A stretch of DNA of 64,000 nucleotides, taken from assembly GCF_001570925.1 (NCBI RefSeq), contig NZ_BCSP01000004.1, positions 62,001-126,000 on the forward strand. Direction: 5' to 3'. The notes under the pieces are model-generated. The model ran no database searches and had not been told where the DNA came from. It saw only the letters and a program-made list of their open reading frames with translations. Numbering within the stretch: the first letter of the stretch is position 1; each line of letters starts with the position of its first letter. Shown here piece after piece: positions 44,140 to 52,905 of the stretch. This DNA is from [Zimmermannella] bifida NBRC 103089 (GTDB lineage Bacteria > Actinomycetota > Actinomycetes > Actinomycetales > Microbacteriaceae). A program made the translations under genes and the position numbers.

Positions 44140-44285
44140 CAATGTTTGGACCTTCGAGCAGGAGAGCTCCCGTGCACTGACATCATCAGGATGACTCTCA
44201 GGCACGTTGTGCGCGGTCTCGAGAGAACTACCGTTTAACGCCTACAGAAGTTGAACACCCCAGAATCGGGACGTTCGCGAGTCTC

Positions 44286-44299
44286 GTTTCACGTGAAAC
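44286..44299. promoter_or_regulatory. parS site 6
   Basis: Exact 14-bp core, flanked by C and A. From here on sites recur every 174-249 bp. Confidence 0.93.
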
Positions 44300-44486
44300 A
44301 TGACGGAATCTGCGCAGCACTGTCGTCAGTGGACCGGTAGTGAGTATTCAACCCAACGCGGCTAAAGGCCCTCGAATCGATCAAATCGTGTCTGACTCAC
44401 TACCTCACGAGGACGACCTCAGCCCTGCGTTCAGGCTGGATTCCAGCAGCAATCTCGCTCCGCATTCACCGGCGATCGGGGTGGTG

Positions 44487-44500
44487 GTTTCACGTGAAAC
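44487..44500. promoter_or_regulatory. parS site 7
   Basis: Exact 14-bp core, flanked by G and A. Confidence 0.93.
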
Positions 44501-44667
44501 AACAGCTTCGCGATGTTTCGGTCTGTGTTTAGGCTTCTATCAACTGACTGGTTGGCGGCCCAAGGAATGCCAACAATCACCGCTGCGCATGGACCCGACA
44601 GTGAATCCGATGCCAAATGGCCTGTCAACGGACGCCCCTGGACGGTTCACCCGCTCAAGACGGACTA

Positions 44668-44681
44668 GTTTCACGTGAAAC
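44668..44681. promoter_or_regulatory. parS site 8
   Basis: Exact 14-bp core, flanked by A on both sides. Confidence 0.93.
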
Positions 44682-44875
44682 ATCGCGCCAAGCCAGCGCA
44701 TCACACCATCCAACTGTCACCCATCGGAACCACGAAGTAGCGTCGTCAGCCAATCGGTCTGGGACTTTCGTCCATGGTGTATGCCGATCAGCTAACCACG
44801 CATGGCGAGGTACGCATCACCGGAAACATGCATTCACTGCACCCAACGCCTGTTTTCAGCTACCAGGCTCGAATG

Positions 44876-44889
44876 GTTTCACGTGAAAC
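44876..44889. promoter_or_regulatory. parS site 9
   Basis: Exact 14-bp core, flanked by G on both sides. Confidence 0.93.
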
Positions 44890-45049
44890 GCTTCCTTCGC
44901 TCGCGGTCTAGAGCGGGCCGAATTCATTAGACGGGCAAGTCCTAGGGTTCATCCGTTGAGATTCTCCACCCCTCGCACCCCACTTGTTGTGCAATTCACC
45001 CCAAGCTTGAGGCAGTAACCAGCAGCGCGAAGGCCTCCCAACGCTGCTC

Positions 45050-45063
45050 GTTTCACGTGAAAC
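45050..45063. promoter_or_regulatory. parS site 10
   Basis: Exact 14-bp core, flanked by C and T. Confidence 0.93.
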
Positions 45064-45298
45064 TCTAGGCGACAACACACAAGAGAAGTCGCATCCCGTT
45101 CTTCAGCAGCAACAGGTGGGGCGCCTTGGCATAAGTAAGACACCTCATCCAGGTGGCACCGACGACACACTCACGGACTGCTGCAGGGAAGTGAGGCAGT
45201 GTGGAGCGGGAGATTTTAACCTGGCGTGCAGCAACGCATCCCCTCTGTCATAAAGAAATGGAACTACGACTGGAGCAACCCCAGGGATTCAAAGTACC

Positions 45299-45312
45299 GT
45301 TTCACGTGAAAC
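45299..45312. promoter_or_regulatory. parS site 11
   Basis: Exact 14-bp core, flanked by C on both sides; the origin-proximal end of the array, about 0.9 kb from jag. Confidence 0.93.
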
Positions 45313-46189
45313 CAGATAGCCACAAGGGGCCGCAACCAAGGCCGAGTGTCTCACCGATCAGAGGTAGTACCCTTCCGGAATCGGAATCCAGGCAGCCAAT
45401 GCATCAAACAAGACGCAGAGCACTCAGCAGTGAGCTCACACGATACATTAGCGAACACACCATATAACTAGTTCTTGCATGTTTGAGCGGCCGCAAGCCT
45501 CAAACCCCACCCCAGGTGATAGTCGACCACCCACACATTTATGCCGATTCAATGTATCTAAAGGCACTGTTAATACTTCACTGATTTGCGTACCAACATC
45601 AAGCCGGTCGATGCCCCAGCGATCCGATCAACCACCGACCGCGCCACGGTCCTCGAGTCAGCCAAAATTGCCGACGTCACGAACAGCCATCCAGATTGGA
45701 CGAACTACCTACGATAGTGGTCAGTCTCATCATCGCCAGAACTACACCATTCTGGTTTAGACGGATGGATCTACACCTTGGACATGGTCAAGATACGCCT
45801 CAGCAAACAATTTCCCAGATGAGAGGCAGTTTTCTCGAAATCAACTGTATACCGATGAGCTCAATCGTGTGAAAGCGAATGCGTTTGAGCGAAGCTAACA
45901 ATCTATATCGACACACATCGTTTTAGATCGTCACCCGGATGCATCCTCACGAATACAAACGCGCCCATTGCTTGCTCACGGGAAAACGCCATCGTTGCAG
46001 CACGCCCAATGAACAACGCATCGAAACCAATCAATATGTTGAGCGGCCCTATTCGTTCGACAGAGCAGCGTCAACCGGCCACGAACAATCCTCCAGGTAA
46101 TCACCGACCGCGATGAGTCGAGAGCGAGCCGAGATCGGGGCGACATCCGACACATCCAACCGACCGCATGCATCCACCAACAAACAACA

Positions 46190-46224
46190 ATGCCGCCGCT
46201 CACACAAACGGTGAGCAGCGGCAT
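46190..46224 (-). terminator. Terminator after jag
   Basis: ATGCCGCCGCTCAC (46190-46203) pairs with GTGAGCAGCGGCAT (46211-46224) with one wobble. On the minus strand T-rich TTGTTGTTTGTTGG follows. It would stop the rpmH-to-jag transcript before the parS block. Confidence 0.75.
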
Positions 46225-46238
46225 CTGCGCAACAAAAC

Positions 46239-46874
46239 CTACTGCGAGTCAGCTTCCTTGCGAAGCACGGTGTGCCGGCCTGCGCCCTCACCCTCGGACT
46301 CCGACGAGTACCCGAGTTCACCGGCAATGTCGTGAACGAGCTTGCGTTCATACGAAGTCATTGGTGGCAGCGCAGCCGAAGCAGCGCCCTCCTCGATGCG
46401 TGCGATCGCACGGTCAACGAGTTCCTTCAGCTCAACCTTGCGTGCTTCACGCGAACCCGCAATATCAAGAATCAACCGTGCCGGTTCAGCGGTCTCGGCC
46501 TGCACCGCCAGGCGCGTGAGCTGCTGCAACGCATCAACAACCTTGCGCTCCGAAAGCACCTTGAGGTTGCTATCAGCGTCGTCACTCTCGACCGAAACGT
46601 AGGTGCGATCCTTGCGGATCTCAATCTCAAGGTCTCCGTCGATATCGGCGATGTCGAGCAGCTCTTCAAGAAAATCAGCAGCGATGTCGCCTTCGTCGCG
46701 ATCATCGTCGTCGGCAGCATCCTCGCCATCGACCGGAGTCGAAGCAGCCGCATCATCAGCACCGAGCTGTGTGTCGGCACCGGCATCAGCATCGAGACCA
46801 GACACGGTCTCCAGCTGCTCCTCGGCGGTGCCTTCAGGCTTGGTGGATTCTTCGGCAGGCAGGTTGCTGTTCAT
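46239..46874 (-). CDS. jag: Jag/KhpB-like RNA-binding protein (KH and R3H domains)
   Basis: About 211 residues from MNSNLPAEEST (ATG at 46874). A long acidic Asp/Ala/Glu-rich N-terminal region is followed by a KH-like domain (EIRKDRTYVSVESDDADSNLKVLSERKVVDALQQL) and an R3H domain (LPPMTSYERKLVHDIAGEL). The family binds RNA and affects cell elongation and division in Firmicutes. It lies downstream of yidC in the conserved order. An alternative ATG is at 46892. The usual Jag_N domain is absent. Confidence 0.88.
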   Translation of the reverse strand: MNSNLPAEESTKPEGTAEEQLETVSGLDADAGADTQLGADDAAASTPVDGEDAADDDDRDEGDIAADFLEELLDIADIDGDLEIEIRKDRTYVSVESDDADSNLKVLSERKVVDALQQLTRLAVQAETAEPARLILDIAGSREARKVELKELVDRAIARIEEGAASAALPPMTSYERKLVHDIAGELGYSSESEGEGAGRHTVLRKEADSQ

Positions 46875-46926
46875 AAGTACTAACTCTCTCATAATGGCGC
46901 GCCCTTGTGCGAAACTCGCGGAAACT

Positions 46927-46971
46927 GATCGTGCCCCGGATGCGGTGACTACCTGCATCCGGGGCACGATC
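46927..46971 (-). terminator. Strong intercistronic hairpin between yidC and jag
   Basis: A perfect 17-bp inverted repeat (46927-46943 with 46955-46971), arms GATCGTGCCCCGGATGC/GCATCCGGGGCACGATC, 11-base loop, no T-run. It may attenuate jag or protect upstream mRNA. A second small hairpin, GCATCC-GACT-GGATGC, lies at 46980-46995. Both use the GGATGC hexamer. Confidence 0.6.
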
Positions 46972-47011
46972 GTGGGTTCGCATCCGACTGGATGCATACC
47001 GCCACTAGCTA

Positions 47012-47983
47012 CTAGCGCTTACCCTTCTTTTTCTTAGCGCGCTGCTTACCAATTGGCTGCTGACGCTGACCGGTCTGCACGATCGGCTTGCCGGTTTCTT
47101 CGTCGAACTTCTTCTTCTTGTTTGCGGGGTTGTCCGGGTGGTCATCCCACTTGCCGGCAGCGCGCAGGCGCTCTTCACGCTTCTTAGCTGCATCCGAACC
47201 AGGAGTCGGCATATTGCGGATCGTCCACCACTGCTGACCAGTGGTCCAGAGGTTCGTAAGTGCCCAGTAGACCATTAGACCGATCGGGAACATGACACCC
47301 GAAACGACCATCAGCAGCGGGAACAGGTACATCATGATGCGCTGCTGGCGGTACATCGGCGATTCCTTCGCCGCCTGCGAAACGTTCTGCGCCGTGATCT
47401 GGAACTGGGTGAAGAACTGCGTACCGACCATCAGGACAATGAGTACAACCGCCACCGTGATGATGGTGGAATTACCGTTCGCGTGCGAAAGCACGGCGCT
47501 CATCGGGGCACCGAAGATGGTGGATTCCGAGAACGACTTCGCGAGGTCAAGGCTCATCATGCCCACACCGGCACGGTTCTGGTTAGCTGCCTGCAGCACC
47601 TGGAACAGCGCGAAGAAGATCGGCATCTGGATCAGCATCGGCCAGCAACCCGACAGTGGGCTCGAGCCGTGACGCTTGTAGAGCGCCATCATCTCTTGCT
47701 GCATGGCCTGCTGCGAGAACTGGTCGCGCTTGCCCTTGTACTTGTCCCGGATCTTCTGCATCTCCGGCTGCATTTCCATCATGCCGCGCATCGAACGGAT
47801 CTGCTTGAGCATCAGCGGGATCATTGCCGAGCGAACGATCAGCACCAGCACGAGGATCGCGAGAACCCACGACCATCCGCTGTTAAATGGCATGCCCAGG
47901 GACGTCACGAATGCGTGACCCGAGACGAGCACAACCTCAATCACCCAGCGCAATGGCCACAGGATGATGTCAAAGAAATTCAT
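47012..47983 (-). CDS. yidC: Membrane protein insertase YidC/OxaA
   Basis: 323 residues with about five transmembrane helices and the conserved cytoplasmic region KQIRSMRGMMEMQPEMQKIRDKYKGKRDQ. It lacks the large periplasmic domain of Gram-negative YidC, as expected. A Lys-rich C-tail (RAKKKKGKR) contacts ribosomes. It inserts membrane proteins alone or with SecYEG. Confidence 0.95.
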   Translation of the reverse strand: MNFFDIILWPLRWVIEVVLVSGHAFVTSLGMPFNSGWSWVLAILVLVLIVRSAMIPLMLKQIRSMRGMMEMQPEMQKIRDKYKGKRDQFSQQAMQQEMMALYKRHGSSPLSGCWPMLIQMPIFFALFQVLQAANQNRAGVGMMSLDLAKSFSESTIFGAPMSAVLSHANGNSTIITVAVVLIVLMVGTQFFTQFQITAQNVSQAAKESPMYRQQRIMMYLFPLLMVVSGVMFPIGLMVYWALTNLWTTGQQWWTIRNMPTPGSDAAKKREERLRAAGKWDDHPDNPANKKKKFDEETGKPIVQTGQRQQPIGKQRAKKKKGKR

Positions 47984-47989
47984 TGCAGG

Positions 47990-48319
47990 CTAGCCTTTCG
48001 CTTGCAGATCAGACACGACGAAACCGAGTTTGGTTCGCCGCAGTGCATACGGACGTTTAGGTTCGGGAACGTGATCGAAATCCGGCTTCGCCCACGGATG
48101 GCAACGCGTAATTCGTCGCAACGCCATCCATCCACCGCGTACCAATCCGTACACCTGTACCGCCTCTAAACCATACGCGGAACAAGTGGGGTAGTAGCGG
48201 CACACGTCGCCATAAATCGGAGAAATCACTTTGCGGTAGAGCAACAAGAACGCAACGCCCAAGTTGCGCGGTACGAGCGCGACATTGTGCACCGTGCGGC
48301 GAACATTAGTCGACAACAT
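47990..48319 (-). CDS. yidD: Membrane protein insertion efficiency factor YidD
   Basis: 109 residues from the ATG at 48319 (MLSTNVRRTVHNVALVPRN), with the signature YRKVISPIYGDVCRYYPTCSAYGLEAV and CHPWAKPDFDHVP. The frame runs further upstream inside rnpA, but this start gives the normal length and a 14-base overlap. It assists YidC; 6 bases separate the two genes. Confidence 0.9.
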   Translation of the reverse strand: MLSTNVRRTVHNVALVPRNLGVAFLLLYRKVISPIYGDVCRYYPTCSAYGLEAVQVYGLVRGGWMALRRITRCHPWAKPDFDHVPEPKRPYALRRTKLGFVVSDLQAKG

Positions 48320-48698
48320 CGCTGCAGCTGCATTCTTCTGGGATGGCCAGTAGTCCAGCCTGCTCTGCTGCCTTGACCAGCGCCGCACGTACTTCGGCGC
48401 GCAATTGGGCATAGGGGATGGATGCGGATTCCGGAAACACGCGAATCACGATCGAGAGACCCGTAGGAAGCAACGGCAATGCCTCGAAGCAGATCGCCTT
48501 AAGTCGCCGCCGCATCCGATTTCGGACAACAGCAACGCCCACCCGCTTGGTAATGATGAAACCAAACCGGGTGGGCGAAGCCGCGTCCCTGCTGCATTCA
48601 GCAAGGACGATAAAACCTGGTGCGCCAACTCGACGGCCTCGACGGGAAATACGGCGGTAATCCGCGCCGCTAGTCACCCGATGGTGCCGAGCTAGCAC
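48306..48698 (-). CDS. rnpA: Ribonuclease P protein component
   Basis: 130 residues with the RNase P protein signature RFGFIITKRVGVAVVRNRMRRRLKAICFE. It binds the RNase P RNA that trims pre-tRNA 5' ends. It lies 9 bases downstream of rpmH, the classic dnaA-region order. Confidence 0.94.
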   Translation of the reverse strand: MLARHHRVTSGADYRRISRRGRRVGAPGFIVLAECSRDAASPTRFGFIITKRVGVAVVRNRMRRRLKAICFEALPLLPTGLSIVIRVFPESASIPYAQLRAEVRAALVKAAEQAGLLAIPEECSCSDVVD

Positions 48699-48707
48699 GT
48701 GCAGTAC

Positions 48708-48845
48708 TTAGGCCGAGAGGACCTTGCGACCCTTGGCGCGACGCGAGGCGAGGATGCCACGGCCTGCGCGGGTGCGCATACGTGCACGGAAGCCGTGCTT
48801 CTTGGCACGACGACGGTTGTTTGGCTGGAAGGTGCGCTTCGACAT
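48708..48845 (-). CDS. rpmH: 50S ribosomal protein L34
   Basis: 45 residues: [18 protein letters not shown] through RKVLSA, the complete L34. It starts the minus-strand operon rpmH-rnpA-yidD-yidC-jag and is divergent from dnaA. Confidence 0.96.
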   Translation of the reverse strand: MSKRTFQPNNRRRAKKHGFRARMRTRAGRGILASRRAKGRKVLSA

Positions 48846-49236
48846 GTAAAAATCTCCGGATCGTGGCCCTGCGAGGGGCATCGACTCAATTGCCCGTTAC
48901 GGGCACAACTGCACCAGAATACGCCCAAGGGCAGTGACAGTCAAGCATTGGTTGAAGCTTGAGGTAACACATACCAAACACTTCTCGAATCCGACTCACC
49001 GAGATTCTCAGATTTTTGATTGGCGTCGAAGTACGATCCATGCATATAGTTGCAGTCTGTTGCTTCGAGTTGTTCACAGGCTACATACTTATCCACAGGA
49101 CATGTGCATAAGTCATGCTTAGGCGTGTTTTCGGTGCGCGGCCTGCGGTTACTCGAAGCATTTCTGATCGAACGCGGTGCCGTTCAGTCGAACACGATGC
49201 ACGGTATGCGTTGGTAAGAAAACAGGAGGTTTGTTC
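48846..49236. promoter_or_regulatory. rpmH-dnaA intergenic region
   Basis: A 391-bp gap without a gene, carrying divergent promoters. A perfect DnaA box TTATCCACA is at 49089-49097, with weaker ones nearby (TTGTTCACA near 49069, TGTGCATAA near 49103). It probably mediates dnaA autoregulation. Confidence 0.7.
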
Positions 49237-50775
49237 ATGAGCCAGGATGTCGCGGAAATTTGGGACGCCCTGTTCAACAAGCTCCTGCAAGATCACGATC
49301 TCCCCGCATCGATGCGCGGTTTTTTCGCTCTGGTCAGGCCAAAAGGCGTGATGGACGGCACGATCTACCTCGAAGTTCCCAACGACGTCACCCGGTCGAT
49401 GATCGAGCAAAAGGGTCGACAACCACTACTGGATGCGATCCGCACCGCTCCCGTTGACCACGAGATTTCGACATTTGCCGTGTTCGTCAACCCGGATATC
49501 GCTCCGGAACCCGTGCTCGACGAACGCGAGCTGCAACCACTCAATTCACCCGAGGCATCCGTCGCTGATCAGGTGAAAGTGCTGCACGAATCGGTACAAC
49601 CGACCAACTTATCCACGAGTTATCCACAGGGTGGACAGTTGCATACCCAGGTCGACGAACCTCGCGGCGCAACCGGCACGCATCCCGAACGATCGTCGGT
49701 GACCACCGCAGACGCACACGTATCGGTCACAGCGACAACGGGCAGTCGACTTAACCCGAAGTACACCTTCGAAAACTTCATCATCGGTGGCTCGAACCGG
49801 TTTGCGCACGCAGCCGCCGTCGCGGTGGCCGAAGCTCCGGCCCGAAGCTACAACCCGCTGTTCATTTACGGCGACTCCGGACTCGGCAAGACACACCTCT
49901 TGCACGCCATCGGTCTCTACGCTGAGCACATCTATGCCGGCATCAAGGTTCGGTACGTCTCGAGTGAAGAATTCACGAACGACTTCATTAACTCGATCGC
50001 GCAGAACAGCGTGGCGCAATTCCACGAGCGCTACCGCAACAACGACATCCTGCTGATCGACGACATTCAGTTCTTGCAAGGCAAGGCCGAGACGATGGAA
50101 GCGTTCTTCCACACGTTCAACACCTTGCACGAGCACAACAAGCAGGTCGTCATCACCTCAGATGTGCCGCCAAAGCAGCTCACCGGATTTGAAGACCGGA
50201 TGCGCTCTCGCTTTGAGTGGGGACTCATCACGGATGTGCAGTCTCCCGACCTCGAAACGCGTATCGCGATTCTGCGCAAGAAGGCCCAGGCTGATCAATT
50301 GGTGCTGCCTGACGATGTTCTCGAGTTCATCGCCGTGCACGTGGACAGCTCCGTACGTGAACTCGAAGGCACGCTGATTCGCATTAGCGCCTACGCGAAC
50401 CTGAACCAGCAGGCGATTGATTTGAGCATGGTGACCACCGTGCTCAAGGACATCATTACGACCGACGAGCCGAACGTCATTGCGCCTGGCGACATCATTC
50501 GTCAGACGGCCGACTATTTTCACCTCACGGTCGATGACCTTTATGGTTCAAGCCGTTCGCAAGCGATCGCAACGAGTCGACAGATTGCGATGTACCTCTG
50601 CCGCGAGATGACCAACCTCTCGTTGCCGAAGATCGGCCAGCTGTTTGGCAACCGCGACCACACGACAGTGATGTACGCCCACCGCAAGATCACCAAGCTC
50701 ATGACCAGTGACCGTTCGGTGTTCAACCAGGTCACCGAACTCACCTCCCGCATCCGTCAGCCCAACGTTCGCTAG
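49237..50775 (+). CDS. dnaA: Chromosomal replication initiator DnaA
   Basis: 512 residues from the ATG at 49237 (AGGAGG upstream; an in-frame upstream start lacks support). Domain I spans residues 1-85, a variable linker about 95-170, then the AAA+ ATPase with Walker A GDSGLGKT (212-219) and Walker B LLIDDIQFL, and the C-terminal box-reading helix with NRDHTTVMYAHRKI. Two DnaA boxes lie inside the linker coding sequence: TTATCCACG at 49609-49617 and TTATCCACA at 49620-49628 (residues about 124-130). DnaA opens oriC and loads DnaB. Confidence 0.97.
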   Translation: MSQDVAEIWDALFNKLLQDHDLPASMRGFFALVRPKGVMDGTIYLEVPNDVTRSMIEQKGRQPLLDAIRTAPVDHEISTFAVFVNPDIAPEPVLDERELQPLNSPEASVADQVKVLHESVQPTNLSTSYPQGGQLHTQVDEPRGATGTHPERSSVTTADAHVSVTATTGSRLNPKYTFENFIIGGSNRFAHAAAVAVAEAPARSYNPLFIYGDSGLGKTHLLHAIGLYAEHIYAGIKVRYVSSEEFTNDFINSIAQNSVAQFHERYRNNDILLIDDIQFLQGKAETMEAFFHTFNTLHEHNKQVVITSDVPPKQLTGFEDRMRSRFEWGLITDVQSPDLETRIAILRKKAQADQLVLPDDVLEFIAVHVDSSVRELEGTLIRISAYANLNQQAIDLSMVTTVLKDIITTDEPNVIAPGDIIRQTADYFHLTVDDLYGSSRSQAIATSRQIAMYLCREMTNLSLPKIGQLFGNRDHTTVMYAHRKITKLMTSDRSVFNQVTELTSRIRQPNVR

Positions 50776-51760
50776 CCATAGCGAATGGATTTGCGCATCC
50801 ATGACCAGGATGCGGCTAACGAACGAGCCTGATTCGGGTAGCACCGACCCCACCCAATCGCCATTGACATGGATCGAGTCGCGTTAGGCCACAGCTCGGG
50901 CACGTTCTGGACGTCAGTCAGCGCCCTTGGTTTCGGCTACTGGTTCGCCTCATCGCATCGGTAGCAACGCTGCTCAGCCGGTGCTGCCAGACACCATTTC
51001 GACCGGATGCCGGTAATCACGCGAGCAGAAATCGACCGATTCTGCCTCCACTGGCAGCACCACGGTCACGCTGAGAACCGGCTATGAAACCGACCGAAGC
51101 ACGCAGCTGATCGGCCACTTTCCCGAGTTATCCACAGGCAATGTGGATAAGTCTGCGGAAACTCCGGTGGACAACAGGTGAACAAGAGGTGGATAACTGC
51201 AATGACAACGATTGTGGATAACTTGTGGAGAAACTGCGGGAAAACGGTCAAAAAAGTGGGTTTTCCCAGTTTCTAATGTGGATAGCGAACGGCAACGTCA
51301 AATTTCTGTCGAATGTCGGTCACATTTGGTTCACCAACGAACCACATCTTTCACGGTTGTAGTTCCCTACTCGCGTCTACTCACCACAGACTTATCCACA
51401 GTCTCCACAAGGGTTATTACGAAGATGACTCTTATTGCAATTACAAAACATCAAGCTCGTGACATTTACCGACTTGACTCGACTGGGTTCGCCGACCACA
51501 ACACTTGCGTCTTGTACGACTCAAGAAATTCATCCAATGCAAAATCAACAATGAGGTGGTGCGACACATCGTCACGCATCCGGGTACGAACGAAGGTCAG
51601 ACAAGACAAACCGCTAGTGGATCTCCACGATGGGATCAGCCAAGCCCACACAAGAAACGCTCGATCAGCAGCAACTTGTTATTCGTTGTCACCGATCTGG
51701 ATGAAGACAACAACAATTAACGGCTAGCATGGGTAGCCCTACCAACCGAGAGGACGCACC
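50776..51760. other. Chromosomal origin of replication (oriC)
   Basis: A 985-bp gap between dnaA and dnaN. Exact DnaA boxes are at 51128-51136, 51142-51150, 51213-51221 and 51392-51400. One-mismatch boxes are at 51188-51196 (GGTGGATAA) and 51224-51232 (TGTGGAGAA). AT-richer DNA follows, with an inverted repeat GGGAAAAC/GTTTTCCC around 51238-51266 and AT-rich stretches near 51410-51460 and 51705-51720 that could unwind. Open frames across it overlap the boxes and look spurious. Confidence 0.9.
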
Positions 51761-52903
51761 GTGAAGTTTGAAGTCAACCGCGACGTGTTTAGCGACGCAG
51801 TCTCGTTTGTTGTCAAGCTCCTGCCACAACGTCCAACGCTGCCGATCTTGAGCGGTGTTGTGCTCGAAGCCAACGAAGGCCAGCTGTCGCTGTCGACGTT
51901 TGACTACGAAGTTTCGTCGCGCACCAGCGTCGAAGCGAATGTCGAAACCCCAGGTGCGGTACTCGTTCAAGGGCGTCTGCTCGCTGAGATTGCCAACCGT
52001 TTGCCGGTTGCCCCGGTTGAGGTGTCACAGGATGAACGCGGCGTCACGATCACCTGTGGTCGCGCCAGCTTCTCGCTGCCCGTCATGCCGATCGAAGAAT
52101 TCCCGGCACTGCCAATGATCGAAGGCACCTCGGGTGTCGTTTCGGGCGCTGACTTTTCGGAGGCCATCGGCCAGGTTGTCGTTGCGGCATCTCGCGAAGA
52201 TGTTGCGCCGGTCATCACCGGTGTGCACCTGACCCTGTCGCCAACCACCCTCGGACTGGTTGCTACCGACCGTTATCGCGTTGCCGTTCGTGAAATCGAA
52301 TGGCAGAGCAACTTCAACGAGGGAGACCAGGCCCTCGTGCCTTCGCGCACGCTTGGCGAAGTGGGTAAGTCGTTCGCGCACGCCGACGAAGTGGTCATCA
52401 CCCTCGTTACCGAAGGCGATCGCCAGCTCATTGCATTCACTGCCGAGGGCCGTACGGTTACCTCGCTGCTCATCAAGGGCAACTTCCCGGCCGTTTCGCG
52501 ACTGTTCCCGAAGGAAACCCCGCACTTTGCCGTAATGCAGGGCAGCGAAGTTGTCGACGCAGTTCGTCGTATGCAGCTCGTGCTCGAGCGCGAACAGGCA
52601 CTGCGCTTTTCGTTCACCGCCGAGGGCCTTAAGCTCGACGCTGTCGGTGCCGAAAAGGCTGCCGGCTCGGAAGAGCTCGGCGTCAATCTCGTCGGCGACG
52701 ACATGGTGGTTTCGCTCAAGCCGCAGTTCTTGCTCGAGGGCGTGGGTGCAATCCACAACCCGTTCGTTCGCATTGCGTTCACCGCAACCGACAACCCGAA
52801 CAAGCCAGGGCCTGTGCTGCTCAGCGGCCAGACTTCGCTCGATGAGCCAGCAGCAAACGACACGTTCCGCTACCTGCTGCAGCCAAACCTGCTCATGCGC
52901 TAA
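51761..52903 (+). CDS. dnaN: DNA polymerase III sliding clamp (beta subunit)
   Basis: 380 residues starting with GTG at 51761 (GAGAGGA upstream). Three repeated clamp domains. Conserved segments include LPILSGVVLEA, VATDRYRVAVRE and the C-terminal YLLQPNLLMR. The clamp encircles DNA and tethers the polymerase. Confidence 0.96.
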   Translation: MKFEVNRDVFSDAVSFVVKLLPQRPTLPILSGVVLEANEGQLSLSTFDYEVSSRTSVEANVETPGAVLVQGRLLAEIANRLPVAPVEVSQDERGVTITCGRASFSLPVMPIEEFPALPMIEGTSGVVSGADFSEAIGQVVVAASREDVAPVITGVHLTLSPTTLGLVATDRYRVAVREIEWQSNFNEGDQALVPSRTLGEVGKSFAHADEVVITLVTEGDRQLIAFTAEGRTVTSLLIKGNFPAVSRLFPKETPHFAVMQGSEVVDAVRRMQLVLEREQALRFSFTAEGLKLDAVGAEKAAGSEELGVNLVGDDMVVSLKPQFLLEGVGAIHNPFVRIAFTATDNPNKPGPVLLSGQTSLDEPAANDTFRYLLQPNLLMR

Positions 52904-52905
52904 CA

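Larger units (their letters stand above)
42465..46238. other. Gene-free parS block (centromere-like region)
   Basis: About 3.77 kb between rsmG and jag with no convincing gene. Open frames here lack recognisable domains and several repeat HVKR or SRET because they read through parS. The stretch is visibly lower in GC than the rest. It holds eleven exact GTTTCACGTGAAAC palindromes between 42490 and 45312 and two degenerate ones (42812, 44126), plus a CAACAGG tandem repeat. Intervals are 664, 145, 297, 120, 570, 201, 181, 208, 174 and 249 bp. The flanks differ from site to site, so these are not copies of one longer repeat. The last 0.9 kb (45313-46189) shows nothing recognisable except GGATGCATCC at 45937. 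Confidence 0.9.

Noticed and set aside
51212-51727. 171-residue open frame between dnaA and dnaN
   Set aside because: It overlaps DnaA boxes and AT-rich origin DNA and has no domain features.
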